From Aquilaria yunnanensis (Eukaryota; Streptophyta; Magnoliopsida; Malvales; Thymelaeaceae): 64,000 nucleotides of DNA. The stretch's first letter is position 1; the number at the start of each line of letters is the position of its first letter. The DNA lies in NCBI GenBank assembly GCA_039654915.1, contig CM077597.1, positions 61,594,001 to 61,658,000 on the forward strand, in the 5' to 3' direction. Positions 1 to 12,469 of the stretch are shown piece after piece. Below the pieces are notes generated by a model that worked only from the letters and a program-made list of their open reading frames with translations, had not been told where the DNA came from and searched no databases. The position numbers and the translations under genes are program-made.

Positions 1-100
1 AGAGGGGAAATCCGAGAGACAACGTGAGAGAACAAGTGAGAAGAGTGAACATGAGGGGAAGAAGAGTGGAGAGTTCTCAAGAGAAAAGAATGAGAGGAAG

Positions 101-2687
101 TTGAGTGGCAAGAAAGAGTGCTATATTGCTAAAATGAGTGATGTGAGGAAAGCCATTCAAGCACAAAGACCAGTGCTCCTTTTGATTTATAAAGAATCTT
201 TACTTGTTGTCAATGATCTAACACATCTTCCTAGTGTTGTTGTGTCTTTGTTGCAGGACTTTGAAGATGTTTTCCCTGAAGATCGAAAGGTTTGCCTCCA
301 ATTAGAAGCATTGAGCATCAAATAGACCTAGTGCCGGGAGCACCAATTCCAAATCGGCCAGCTTATAGAACCAATCCCGAGGAGACTAAGAAGATTGAGA
401 AGCAAGTAAATGAGTTGTTGGACAAAGGCCTTATGAGGGAAAGTTTGAGTCCTTGTGCCGTGCTTGTACTTTTGGTGGCAAAGGAGGATGGTTCATGGCG
501 CATGTGCATGGATTATCGGCCTGTCAACAAGATCACTGTAAGGTATAGACTCCTATTCCTAGACTTGATGATATGCTTGATGAGTTGCATGGTTCTACTT
601 TGTTTTCAAAGATTGATTTAAAATGTGGGTACCATCAAATTAGAATGAGGGAAGGGGATGAATGGAAAACTGCTTTCAAAACAAAGTTTGGACTTTATGA
701 ATGGTTAGTTATGCCTTTTGGATTAACTAATGCTCCTAGTACTTTCATGAGACTTGTGAATCATGTCTTGCGTGACTTCATTGGTAGGTTTGTTGTTGTG
801 TACTTTGATGATAACTTAGTATATAGCAAGAACTTAGAAGAGCATGTTGGACACCTCACACAAGTACTAAGCACTTTAAGAGGACAAAACTTATATGCTA
901 ACTTGAAGAAGTGCTCTTTTTGTGTTGACAAAGTTGTTTTCCTTGGATTTGTTGTGAGTTCACATGGAATTGAGGTAGATCAAGAGAAGGTGAGAGCCAT
1001 ACAAGAATGGCCGACGCCAACATCCATTACTGAGGTGAGATCATTCCATGGGTTAGCTAGCTTCTATAGGAGGTTTGTTAGGAATTTCTCTTCCATTGCT
1101 ACACCTCTAACTGAAGTTATAAGGAAGAATGTGGGATTTAAGTGTGGAAAAGCTCAAGAAGATGCTTTTGGGTTGTTAAAAGAAAAGTTATGCCATGCAC
1201 CACTTTTAGCTTTGCCTAACTTTGCTAATACTTTTGAAGTTGAGTGTGATGCTTCAGGTATAGGCATTGGAGCTGTATTGATGCAAGGAGGCCGCCCCAT
1301 TGCATACTTTAGTAAGAAGTTGAATGGTGCTAGCTTGAACTATCCCACATATGACAAGGAGCTCTATGCTTTGGTAAGAGCTTTGGAGACTTGGCAACAT
1401 TATTTGTGGCCAAGAGAGTTTGTGATTCACACTGATCACCGAGCCCTTAAGTTTCTTAGTGGGCAAGGTAAGTTGAATAGGAGGCATGCTAAATGGGTAG
1501 AGTTCATTGAGTCATTCCTATATGTTATCAAATACAACAAGGTAAGGATAATATAGTGGTGGATGCACTTTCAAGAAGGTAAGCTTTATTTTTTGCTTTA
1601 GATGCAAAAGTTTTGGGTTTTGAATACTTGAAGGATTTATATGCTAGTGATGATGATTTTGGTGAGATTTATTCTAAGTGTTCTAAGTTTTCTTTTGAAA
1701 AGTTCTATCAAGTTAATGGGTTTCTTTTCAAAGAAAATAGGTTGTGCATACCAAAGACATCTTTGAGGGAATTGCTCACAAAGGAAGCTCATGGTGGAGG
1801 ACTTATGGGACATTTTGGACAAGCCAAGACCTTGCATACTTTGAAGGAACATTACCATTGGCCGAACATGGTAAAGGATGTGAAGAAGGTATGTGAGCAA
1901 TGCATTGCATGTAGGAAGGCAAAATCCACTCACACTTCACATGGGTTATACACACCACTTCCTACACCTAGTCATCCATGGGTGGATATTTCTATGGACT
2001 TCATTGTTGGATTGCCTAGGACTAAGGGAAACCGTGACTCAATCTTTGTTGTAGTTGATAGGTTTTCTCAGATGGCTCATTTTATTCCATGCAATAAGAC
2101 TAATGATGCTATTCATATGGCTGAATTGTTTTTCAAAGAGATTGTTGGACTTCATGGTGTTCCTAGAACTATAGTTTCAGATAGAGACACTAAGTTTCTA
2201 TGCCATTTTTGGAGGACTTCGTGGGGTAAGCTAGGAACTAAGCTTTTGTTTTCCACATCTTGTCACCCACAAATTGATGGGCAAACTGAGGTAACTAATA
2301 GGGCTTTAGGTTCCATGCTTAGAGCTATCAATGGTAAAAATTTGAAAGCTTGGGAAGATTTTTTGCCTCATGTAGAATTTGCTTATAATAGGTCCATGCA
2401 TACTAATACTAGTTTTTCACCTTTTGAGATTGTCTATGGTTTTAATCCTTTAACTCCATTGGATCTTTTACCACTACCTACTCATGAGGTATCTAGTTTA
2501 GATGGTAGTAAGAAGGCCGAAAGCATCAAGAGGTTGCATGAGAAGGTTGCTAAGAAAGCCAACCAAGGCCGAAGAAGAGTTGTCTTGAAGCCTGGAGATT
2601 GGGTTTGGTTGCACACGAGGAAAGAAAGATTTCCAGCTGCAAGAAGGACTAAGCTTCATCTAAGAGGAGATGGTCCATTCCAAGTCA
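101..2687 (+). pseudogene. broken chromovirus pol: reverse transcriptase, RNase H, integrase (main part)
   Basis: This would have copied the element's RNA and inserted the DNA. Reading left to right there is a linker before RT (101-325), RT fingers and palm (about 292-900), RNase H (about 1230-1500) and integrase (1613-2687). The RT active site reads YFDD at 801-812. The RNase H keeps the C-D-A-S-G start of its catalytic motif and a TDH motif. Integrase keeps a zinc-binding H-H-C-C region (about 1790-1920), D in MDFIVGLP, D in SDRDTKF and E in DGQTEV. Frameshifts or stops fall near 295, 550-575 and 1555-1610, and about ten residues seem deleted near 2550. The frame is cut at 2688 by the solo LTR and resumes at 4115. 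It cannot make a full protein as it stands. Confidence 0.88.
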
Positions 2688-2692
2688 TTAAG

Positions 2693-4109
2693 TGTTAGTG
2701 TTGTGCCCAAAAGCCAATCATGAGATGATTGTATTTTTTGCACATTGAGTCATGATATTTTATTAAGGCATTAATCCAACAATTATATTTGTTGTTTTGT
2801 TTCTGCGTAACTTAACAAATATAATTGTAACCCTAGAATAATGATATTCTTAAACATCCCTGGTCTAGTATTATTTTGGAGCGGGTTGCAATAATACATA
2901 ATGACTAGCATATGTGGAGACTAATATGAGATATGTAGTCTACATATGGGTACAAGTTGGAGAACTTGTGTACTGGACCGACCCACCATGAGAACACTAC
3001 ATGGATCGTTATATGAGTTTCATAAGTGATTCTCATGGTGATCATGGTATATGTAGTCCTTCGACCTAAGATCATCAAGGTTCCCTACATGTGAGTCACA
3101 TACTTTGATACTTTCCTTTGTTGCTCGTAACTGAGTGAACTTGAAGGAGGTCATTGGGTATGTCACATATCATGCGAAGGGATTTGTATGATCAAGATGG
3201 GATTTCTCCCTCCTATTTAACGGGGGTGATATCTTCGGGCCCCTTGATAGAGTAAGACTTAGAAAAATGCATGGCCATGCTCAGATGAGTTGATATACGA
3301 TATCAATGTCATCAATTTAAGTTGGTTTACTCGGTAATCAAGAAACCAAAGATTGGGCTATACGAGAGTGACATATTCCATGTCTCGTGCTTACTCTTGA
3401 TATCTTGGACAAAGGGACAATGGCATATATCGATGATGATCATAAAGGTTAAGTCGAATCATCGACAATCTTGTCACTTGGGTAGCAATGATGTGTTGCT
3501 AGACACCGCTCATTGCTTATGATCATAAATGTGATTTATGATCATTGCCAACGTGGTAAGAGCCTATTGGGTTCCACACATAGAGCTATTTGGATCATTA
3601 GAGTGCATGGGCTAATAATTTGGGTTTTGGTTTCACAATAATTTTGTATTAATAATGGGCCCAATAGTTGAGCCATTATTAAGCCCGAAATTAAAGCCTA
3701 ATTGGATTAGGGCTTTGAAACTTATTAGGCCTGGAAGTTGAGTCTCACTATAAATACAACTTCTAGTGAGAAATTCGTAGGTCTCCTTGCCCTAGCCTCC
3801 CAAAAGGACAGCCGCACTCTTCTCTTTCAATTCCTTGGAGGACGAAAGCTAGCACTGCAAGCGCAAGAGAAATGCATCTTCTGGGATGTGATGGAAGTGT
3901 GGTGATCCCGAGAGGCTCATGTGGATACCATAGAGAGCCTGAACACGTCAACTGTTTAGGTTTTGTGATTCGACTGTACAATTGAGTGAGAGATCTCAAC
4001 CGAAAATTAGGTATGAAAATTTTGGAACACTCGGTTTAACCCGTTTCACTTGGATCCTGGAGGGTTTTGGTTAAATTCCGCTACACTGTTTGGCTCCCAA
4101 AATCCATCA
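2693..4109 (+). mobile_element. solo LTR E' (1417 bp) inside integrase
   Basis: Begins TGTTAGTG and ends CCATCA, flanked by the 5-bp duplication TTAAG (2688-2692 and 4110-4114). Removing it and one duplication restores the integrase reading frame across the junction, which fixes both ends. It matches LTR E (32201-58703, minus its insertions) along its whole length. No internal region is present, so it is a solo LTR left by recombination between two LTRs. The parent superfamily is unknown because no coding part of this family is in the window. Confidence 0.92.
3749..3756 (+). promoter_or_regulatory. TATA box of LTR E' inside a small inverted repeat
   Basis: TATAAATA lies in a perfect 8-bp inverted repeat (TCTCACTA at 3743-3750, TAGTGAGA at 3764-3771). 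The same arms flank the TATA of LTR E at about 57200. It is the likely core promoter of this LTR family. Confidence 0.6.
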
Positions 4110-4114
4110 TTAAG

Positions 4115-4533
4115 AAGATCAATGACAATTCATACCTGCTAGACTTGCAAGGTGAGTATAATGTGAGTGCTACATTTAATGTTTCTGATTTGTCTTTGTT
4201 TGAACATGCAGATTCATGGATGAATCCTTCTAAGGAAGGGGAGTTGATATGATCAAGGAAAGAACTCATGGAGGAGGCAAGGACCCATTGAAGGTTTCTA
4301 GTGGACCTATGACAAGGAAGAAAGCTAAGGAGCTCTCAAGTGCACTACAAGGCTTTGTTTGTAGTTTCTTCATGGAGAATGGACATGGAACTTCACAAGG
4401 ACCTGTTGGAATTCTCAAAACAACATATGGAGATGATGGACATGCTTGGTACTCAGTTCTAGAGTGTTTAGAAAATTCACAAAACAAGGACACCAAGGAC
4501 ACCACTCAAAGTGCACCATTTGAGCCACCTTAA
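4115..4533 (+). pseudogene. chromovirus integrase C-terminus and tail
   Basis: Continuation of the pol frame after solo LTR E'. The first part (to about 4250) carries the integrase C-terminal strand pattern with the motif EYNVSATFNVSDL, which normally follows a GDGPFQV motif; that motif sits just left of the insertion. A stop at 4250 is followed in another frame by a tail containing GPMTRKKAKEL (to 4533), a C-terminal extension seen in some chromoviruses. So one more frameshift separates integrase from its tail. Confidence 0.8.
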
Positions 4534-4699
4534 GTGTTCTTGTTGCATTTTGTCTCCACAAGCTGGATTTTTTAGCTATAACTTTCCAAACCTCCTTTAC
4601 CACATCTAAGAGGAAGATTCATTCCATTGGAACTCAAAGATTCAAGCTTGGAGCTGAAGATACAAGTGAAAACCCTAAAGTGCGCAAAATGCACCTGAA

Positions 4700-5258
4700 A
4701 AGTCTATTTGGGGGTTTTCGGGTTTAATCTTGTATTTGCAATTTATTTTTGTTCAATTCCTATTTAAATACATTATTTAGGATGTTATTTAGGCTATGTA
4801 ATTAATTTAGGTCGCTTAGGACAAGTGGCATACGCTGCATACACTAAACAAAGTTAGAAAGGTTTAGGAGTCCTAGTTTGACTAGGTTTTCTTGAGTCCT
4901 TTGTAACTAGGTTTCCTAGGTGACTTGGGCTGCAAATATTGCCCAGATTTTTACCCTAGTTTAGGCCTATATAAAGACACATATTCTGGATGTAAACACA
5001 TAGATTTATGCCAAAATAATATTGCTCTTTGGAGAGGTTTTCTGTTTGGTTCTTTGTGGACTGCCTTGGTGCACAAGTGTGCTTGTGTTCTTGGAGTTCT
5101 ATACTTCTTGTTTCTAATCACTGGTTGATTAGGGGTGGGGGTTTCAAACCTAGTCTTTTCGATATCTTGTGGAGCTTGAATCACATCTTGGGCACGTTTC
5201 ATGGTCATTATTCCATAGGGGTTCGCATCATAAGACCTCTTCCTTAAGCTCTTCCATC
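4700..5258 (+). repeat. probable 3' LTR segment of the chromovirus
   Basis: AT-rich sequence following the pol tail with a good plus-strand TATA box (TATATAAAG, 4968-4976). Position after pol suggests the 3' LTR. I found no paired LTR or TSD, so the limits are approximate. Confidence 0.4.
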
Positions 5259-7060
5259 ATCCTCCATAGCCACCATACCCTAAGAAAAAAGGAGGAAGCA
5301 AGAGACAGCAAAGAAGACGTCAAAGAGTGCAAGAAAACCTATTTTTGGTTCTATTTGGGTTTTCAGATTTCATAGCAGAAGGTAAGGGCTTTCTAAAGTT
5401 TCTTGGATTGGTTACTATATTTTCAAACATCCATAAAGCTAAGACCATGCTTGGAAGAGAGCAAAAAGCTCAAGGAACCAAGTATGGGTTAAGGGGAAAG
5501 GAGCATGGCAATGTTTCGGCCTTAGTGTTACCATGGTAAAGATGGTAGCAAGAAAGATGGGTTTCTAGAGCCCAAGTTAGTACTAACTAAGGCCTGAAAG
5601 GCTTGTAAGACCATGAAAAAGCATGAGGATGGCTGCCATAGTGTTAATAAAGTGGTATTCTATTGTTTTATTGAATGATTATGGACTAACCCTAATGTTT
5701 TATTGCTGCCAGCATTATGTGTTTTTGTTGCTGTGTTTGTTAGTGGATATGGTTGCCATATTTGTGTTTATTTGTTTTTTTTTTCGTGTTTTTATGCCTT
5801 TGGATTTCATTTGGTGCGTTTCTATGGAAGACTTTACATTGAAAGCCCATTCTAAGTTCTTTACAAAAAGCTTACTCCCCTTTCTGTCCATTTTCAGGAA
5901 CACCTGAAAGAGAGCATTCAAACTAATAGTTCTAGTTTGATTTTTTCTGTGAAATTTCAGGTACACAAACCTCAATATTTCTAGTATTAAACTGGAGTGT
6001 TTCATTATTTTTGGAGCACATTTACTAATTTTGGTGTTGGTACTTTCTGCCTTACGCAGCAGCTGCCGTACAAAGTTTCTGGAGTGCATTGTGTTTGTAA
6101 GGCTCTCCAAGAAGCTAGTGTACATACACAACAAAGGTAGGACATATTTATGATGCATGTATGCATGTAAATACACTATGTATGGTGTATGGATGATATA
6201 TGAAGCAATAAAGTGATGTTTGAGGTTAAATGTTCAATTCTGTCCATTTTGCAACTCATTAGTTGTTCCAAAGAAAATTATGTGTAATGTTTATGGAATG
6301 CCTCTAAATTCAAGGGAATGAATTTCCCAAGTTTCTTAGACATGTAAGAACCTGCCCATGTTGGTTTTGCACCTGGAAATGAAGTGTATGAATCTTATGA
6401 AATTTTGTACGGGCAAAATGGTCATAAAGTGACCAGAATTTCAACTCTGCACTTAAAGTTCTATAACTCCCTGTGTAAAAGGAATATCAGTATGAAATCT
6501 TTTCCACAACTAGAGGAAATACAGAGGTAGAACTGACATTTTGAATTTCTAAATTTGGAGCTCTGTAGTCAAAGATATGACATTCCAAAGTTGGCTAAGT
6601 TACTGTTCATTTGGTCCGAATTTGGTAACCAATTTAAAAAATCCATAACTTGGTCCATAGGTGGGGTTTTGATGTGAAACAAAATTTATTGGTTTGCTCT
6701 AAGTCTCTACTTGATAATGGAACAAATAAAATAGGGGGTTACATGGCTAGAATGATACAGTTTAATAGTGGAAGTTACAGGTGTAGTGGCTGGTTACTAG
6801 AACTTAACAAGCTTGCCTAATGTGTGGAAGCCAAAACTAAGAGTTGTGCTAGTGTTTTGCTTCTTAGCTGCCATAGTGTGCATAAATGTAAATATTTATG
6901 TTATGGTTTGAGCAATATACATATATTTGCATAAAGACCAAGAGGGCCACTTGGGTAATATAGTGAGCATTGTTCTGATGGCCTACAGAACATGCATAGC
7001 TCCTGGTAGAGTGACACATTAAATATTGTCACTGTGTTTAAGCTTTCAGAGTGGTAACAG
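5259..7060 (+). repeat. dispersed repeat H1
   Basis: Matches, in reverse complement, the repeats at 25858-29838 and part of 29839-30130. Shared landmarks include a GTTTCTAGAGCC-like segment near 5560, a run around 6420-6480 about soft repeat text of the family, and a segment near 6940 with AGAGGGCCACTTGGG. No coding frame of note. It may be LTR sequence of an old Ty3/gypsy family, but no ends were found. Confidence 0.6.
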
Positions 7061-9455
7061 TCATCATTTCAAGGTTAAGTTAAGTCCACATCTATCGAGT
7101 TGACTTATGAAGGAAGAAAGACTCGACTAATGAAACTAGCTGAGTAGGTAAAGGGCTAAGTCCTACGTAAAACCAAGGATTCTATGGTGATCATTTGATG
7201 CTTTATGTTAGTGCAAGTAAGTTAGTAGAATATTGAACTATCAATAAAAAATGACCAAGTGATACCAAAAAGAGAATGTTTTACCTCAACCTCCTGTAGG
7301 TATTATTTAAGGAGCACCCGTAAAAGGGGGTTCACTACGACCAATTGAGAGTAGACTCACAAGTAGCCACAATGTGTAGCAATCTCCCACCTAGTTGAGT
7401 ACTTTTATTAATAGTCTAAAGTACCAAGTCTAGTATAGGTACAGTTGTGCTCATGTGTCTATTTTGTGACCCTGGTACTCACCATATTTATATAGTAGAG
7501 AGAAGTCAAGAGTTGGAAGCCTAGTTGGTGAGGATATGGATTGAGCTAGTTAAAGCCCAGAGTTAGAGCATTTCATGTGACCCTAGTCCTTCAAAAGGAA
7601 GGGCTCATGATCTGTGAGATTGGTCAAGGCTGAAGGGTAGGCTGACAACTTCAAGGGGTAGGACTAATCCCAAGGTGCATAGTGCAGTGCACTAAGTGGG
7701 GTTGTAGTGGATGAGCCACCCAAGTGATTTTCCATGGCCAACCACCTCTTGATAGTTAACTAAAGTTAGTTCTCCCACCAAGTAAGTTGAGTGGATATGG
7801 CAAAGTGAAGGTACATCGTAATGATAAGAGGCCGACATTTTGTAGTTTTTGTATGGTAATTACGTATGAAAGGTGGGGATGGTTCTTTGTAACTATAGGC
7901 TAAGTGATGGGTGGTCGTTGAGGGGTAGCTTGACAGTGTTAGGAGCTGAAAGGCGTAAGAGGTAGTCCAACTGCTGAGTAAAACTAGACGCACATTGGAG
8001 CCTAGTGTAGGAGCTGATGTGGCTAGTTGGCTACCTAGGCAAGGATGCCTAGGTTGCCTAAGATCGAGTAGTGCATTGTAACTTGTCTAAGGACCCTATA
8101 GGTGCTCTAGACATGGGGTAAGTATTGGTGGTGAGGAGCAAGTGTACTAAGGACACACCCAAGGAGCTAATCTGGCGTGTGTAGGATATTGTGCTCTAGG
8201 TACATGATAGTTAAGAGACTGAGTCTGTAGGATTTGGGCACCTAGGATACTCCGAGTAACGCAACTGAAGCATCAAGACCTTCAACTTGGGTAGCCTCTC
8301 GATAGCTAATTGCCGAGTGCTAGGTTGGCTGAGCCAATGGGGCATAGATAAGGTCCAAAGGTTGCTAGCTGCTTGGAGGTCTTGGCACTCATTCCAAAGA
8401 GGTTTTCTCTTTTAGGCATGCGGGTGTAAGAGGCTCTAGAGTAGCAAAAGTAGTAGATTATCATGCTCGAGTGGTGTCTAGGTATCCTACTTAGTGCACC
8501 GGTATACCTATTTCTTAGGGGCATTTTGAAGGGAGCATTAGAAGATGTGTACTCTAGGGTGGGTTGGGACTTGAAACTCTTGGTAGTTCATTCATTTAGA
8601 AGAGCCGTAGAGTAGTGTAAAGCTTGGAGCAGAGTATACCTAGGGGTGCTAGTGGTGTATATGGGAAGCCCATACTACACTAGTGACATGCTTAGTCTAG
8701 TGATTATTTGGAGTTGTCAAGTACCAATCCTAGAGTAAGGAACTAATCATGTAAGAGTTTGTGGACAAGTTTCATACTTGTTAAGCTAGCTTGCACTAAA
8801 GGGTTTGGCACAGCAGCATAGGTGCGAAACCTAAAGTGGAACTTTTTCAATGTGAGTGTTAATGGACAAATTTAACTTGTTAAGTTAGCTTACACTAGTA
8901 GGTTCTGGCATATAGGAGAAGGTGAAGGAAGTCTATTTTTGCTGAACTTTCAGTAAGGCCCTATTAACGTAAGCGTAGTGGAAAGGCTTTTAAAGGCATG
9001 TTAGGCTATCTTACACTAGAGGACTCAGCATAGAGTTTGCGGTGGAGGATTCGTTGTCCCTAGATTTGTTGGGACATCTTGTAGTAGTCAGCTATCCTTT
9101 AGTAGAACCATGTGCTAAAGGTAGGGAGAGCCCATACCATAGTCTTCAGGAATAAAAATTGCAATAAACTGTTCGGGTGGAGTAAGGCTAGGCTAAGTTA
9201 AGGGGAACAGTGAGCAGTAACCAGACTACAGTTACGAATGAGCATAAAGAACGGCATTAGCCATAGTACCTATACAAGATATGGCCCGACCCACATGCAC
9301 TGAGGGCATTAGTTGAACGAGTCTGGTAGTTTTTCACCAAGTGGGTTACTGTGTGACTGGCAATCCTTCGTAGGTTTGGTTGGCGTATGTTGGCACCATA
9401 TCCTAGTATATTGTCTTAAGGTGGGGAGATTGAATTTGGAGGACCAAATTCTCTA
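7061..9455. other. decayed sequence without recognisable genes
   Basis: No long open frame, no protein motif and no clear promoter. Because it sits just left of a Tekay/Del-type polypurine tract and LTR, it may be the eroded internal region of that element (inference). Weak repeats at 8761-9070 are listed separately. Confidence 0.5.
8761..9070 (+). repeat. three eroded repeat units of about 100-120 bp
   Basis: Three similar segments share TTAAGCTAGCTTGCACTA-like cores starting at 8781, 8880 and 9001, each followed by a GGCA- or AGCA-containing stretch. Spacing is 99 and 121 bp, so the units have gained and lost bases. Confidence 0.5.
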
Positions 9456-9467
9456 AGGCAGGGAGAA
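9456..9467 (+). promoter_or_regulatory. polypurine tract of the Tekay/Del-like element
   Basis: AGGCAGGGAGAA directly before the LTR start TGTTATATCCC. The preceding text, with GAATTTGGAGGACCAAATT, resembles the usual Del/Tekay 3' end. It primes plus-strand DNA synthesis. Confidence 0.65.
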
Positions 9468-10669
9468 TGTTATATCCCACATAGCAGAATGCTCGGTGGG
9501 TACGGTAAATTCATAAATCCCTAGTTTAAATGCCTTAATTAAAGGTGAATTAGCAAAGTGAAGTAAGTTATTGAAAGGTTAGTTGGTTTGGAGTGGTTTA
9601 TGGCACTAGGCTTGCCTGGGGGCAAAATTGTCTTTTGCACCTTGGAGGGTCAGGATGAGCCCTAAAAGTAAAAATGAATTTTCTAAAACCTAAAGTCCAA
9701 GTTAGAAAGTTTTGCTTCAATATATAATTACCTATTTAGTACTTGGGGAAGGGGTAACTTCTAAGTTTCTAAAAAGTTTGGGGGGTGAGATGTTTTAACA
9801 TTTTTAAGCTCCTTGGAGGGGTTGGGGCTGTCACTATTCACCCAATTTTGGCTCCAAATTTCATAGCTCTTACTTCCTCCCGTCATATCCTCCTCATATC
9901 TTCACAAAACCATGATTTCTAGATGAAATTGGAAGGTTTTCTTGGTGCCAAAGTGGATGAATGCATGCTTTGAACTTGTTTTCTTGGTGTGAAGCTTCTT
10001 GGGGCATTTTTCTTGCTTGGGCATAGTGTGTATGTGAGGTATGGCATTCATCCTTGATGTATTTTGTTTCTTGAGCTTAATCAAGTGTTGGTTTTATTGG
10101 GTTAGCAATAATTTGGTGCCATGAACCTTCATTTATGTGTTGAAACCTAGGAACCTAGTGGAAGCCTTGGGGCTTGGAGTTTGATGCTTGTGGTGCTTGA
10201 TTGTTGCTAGTTCAAGATTAATTGAAGTAAAGGATTTATGATTCACGCATATTTGATGCCATTCATAGCTTCCTTGTGATAAAATTGAAGTAGTTTTGTC
10301 AATGGTATTGGTTAAAGGATGGTGGTGAAGATGTTGGACTAGTGATATATTTAATGACTTTTGTGGTGTTTATGGATGCCATAGGATTGGTTTGAATGGT
10401 GCATTGTGGCCTAGTGCATGTGTACATGTAGGCTTGAGGTAAGTGGAAGCGTTCTTATGGCCCTTGGGAGGCATTTGAAGCCCCCAAAGAGCCTTACGCA
10501 CATAGGAAAAGGTTTAGGCCTCGGGGGCTAGGTGCTTAGGCACCAGGTGGTGTTGCAATGCCTAGGACCCCATTTGGAATCTGAGGAGAAATGGCCTCTG
10601 GTGCCTAGGTGGCGCCTAGGCACCAGCACTTGACAGCATTGACATATTGTAAAATTTTTTCCATAACTT

Positions 10670-11640
10670 TGATGCCCCAAGGCATCTTCGTTTGCTGTCA
10701 TGTTGACAGGTGGAGAGACTTCCTGAGGAGGCGAGCGCCTGGAGCTCTGGTTTCCCAGCTGAGTGTGCCTGAAAAGCTCAAAGAAGAGGTTAGGAGGTCC
10801 CCGGTTTGCTTTTCCGGGGAGGACCCTCCAACGCCCAAGTCAGTTTTCTGAGAGAAAGTGGAGGAAGAACACTAAGGAATCAAGTGTCTTGCCTGTTTTG
10901 TGTTTTCTCAGAGGGAGGAAAATGCCCATCCTTTGCCCAGTCCCATTTCCTAGTATTTATAGGAGTAGCTGGTCCATTCAGATCATGACACGTGTTCGGT
11001 CGGATTTGATCTGTATTTTTGGACCTAGGGGACAGGCAGCCGTTTGCAGCCTCCTTTAGCCCTGGACCCGGACAGGTTGTGTCAGGACTGGGGCGGCTAC
11101 GGCGTGTCAGTTCACCGTTCTGATGTGACGTGTAGGGCTTGTGGGCGGCATGTCAGAGGCTCCTTAAATGCTCATACCGTACTCCCGAGGTCCCCTAGGC
11201 GAGGTCGCCCTTCGGTGCGTGCACCCTCTTCGGATTCTATCCGTCCTTCGGTGTGAGCACCTCCTTCGGGATCTATCCCATAGTTCTAGGAGTTCCCTTG
11301 ATGAACACCTTCTTCGGGACTCACACCCATAGTTCGGGGATTCCCTTGTTCAGGTGTTTCTTGTTCGGCGAAGACCTCTTCGGGGCCTCTGCCTTCGGGG
11401 AGATTCTCCTTTGCTTCAGAGAGATGGCTCTCTTACCCGAAGACGGTCAGTTTGGCCCCTCGATGGAGACGGTGTTGTCCTCGGAATTCCTGACGAGCCA
11501 ACCAAAGTCTCGAGCCCATAGTGTTTGACTTCGCACTTTCTGAGGTCAATGAAAAGATCCTCTCTTGGGTGACGTCAGACTCCTCGGCCAATATTCTGGC
11601 AGGGAGTTACTACCGAGGAGGCAATAGCCTTTGGCTATCA
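10670..11640 (-). repeat. 3' LTR of element A (971 bp)
   Basis: Plus-strand text begins TGATGCCCC and ends GGCTATCA. It matches 20813-21783 over its whole length. It is the 3' LTR because the polypurine tract abuts its right side. Confidence 0.93.
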
Positions 11641-11656
11641 CAGGCCCCCCTCCGAA
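11641..11656 (-). promoter_or_regulatory. polypurine tract of element A
   Basis: On the minus strand CGGAGGGGGGCCTG lies directly before the 3' LTR start TGATAGCC. Elements B, C and G have the same kind of tract at this place. Confidence 0.8.
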
Positions 11657-11797
11657 AAGCCGAAGTGAGAAACTTCGGTTCATCGGTTTTCGGGTCCTGT
11701 GGTTGTGATATCTGCGCCGAAGACGCCTTCTTCTGCCTGGAGCGATGGGCAGCCCTTTTTGCGTCCTTGAGGCGCGAGAAGATAGGCTGTCCCTGTG

Positions 11798-11955
11798 CCG
11801 AAGATACACCTTCTGCCCGAAGTCACAGGCTGTCTCTTGGTGTCCTTGTGGCAAGGGGAAATAGGATAACCTTGTACCGAAGATAGACGTTTTGCCCGAA
11901 GTCACAGGCTGTCTTTTGTTGTCTTCGAGGTAACCTACTTTTTTGCCTTTATAGG
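11798..11955 (+). repeat. two direct repeats, 79-bp period, upstream of the antisense gene
   Basis: Units beginning CCGAAGATA at 11798 and 11877 share GCCCGAAGTCACAGGCTGTC. Elements C and G have a matching pair with an 80-bp period. Role unknown. Confidence 0.65.
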
Positions 11956-12052
11956 TCTGCTCATGCGTCGTGTCCTGTATCTAGCAGAGTCACTCTAGGG
12001 CGGCGCCTCTAGACCAAATGGCGTCAGAGGGCATGTTCGACGTGATGGACGA

Positions 12053-12226
12053 CACGTGGCACGTTTGCTGCGCGATGACCGACACATGGCACACTTTTAT
12101 TGGGTAAGAATGTACTGAGTACGGCTGGCGCGACTTTTCAGGCGCTCTTTGCAGTTATGGCGACGCTTCGCCTTCCGAGGGGTACTAATGACGACGGTTC
12201 TCCTGGCCTTCTCGGCCTATATATAT
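12053..12226 (+). promoter_or_regulatory. promoter of antisense gene, element A: G-box and TATA
   Basis: A G-box, GACACGTGGC with core 12053-12058, lies about 160 bp before a TATA-like TATATATA at 12219-12226. Elements C and G have a G-box and TATA in the same arrangement, which supports a real promoter for the plus-strand gene. Confidence 0.65.
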
Positions 12227-12469
12227 CAGTCCTGTCATAACCCTCTTTCTTCTTCTGCTTTTGCTTTCTTTTGCCTTCTAATTCTCTCCCGATTTTCCGT
12301 GGTGGTTCTCCTTTTTCAGGCGTTTTTCCGACCACTTTTCACGACGGCTTCCAGGAATCCAGATTCCGGCAAGACCTTTGGTGGGTTTTAGTCCTTCTGC
12401 TTTTTTCAAAGATTCTTCTGTGTTTTCCCCGAACTCGTTTTCCTTGTTTTTCCCGAACTCGTTTTCATC

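Larger units (their letters stand above)
1..4700 (+). mobile_element. Ty3/gypsy chromovirus remnant, 5' end outside window
   Basis: Plus-strand remains of a Ty3/gypsy retrotransposon running into the window from the left. Reverse transcriptase, RNase H and integrase follow in the Ty3/gypsy order, but the frame is broken several times and a solo LTR splits the integrase. The integrase end and the following tail (about 4250-4533) resemble chromoviruses by family memory. The exact lineage (CRM-like or Reina-like) is not settled. The right limit is approximate because no TSD could be paired. Confidence 0.8.

Noticed and set aside
5715..6176. Minus-strand ORF of 153 codons in H1
   Set aside because: Low-complexity lysine/serine text in AT-rich repeat DNA with no family resemblance.
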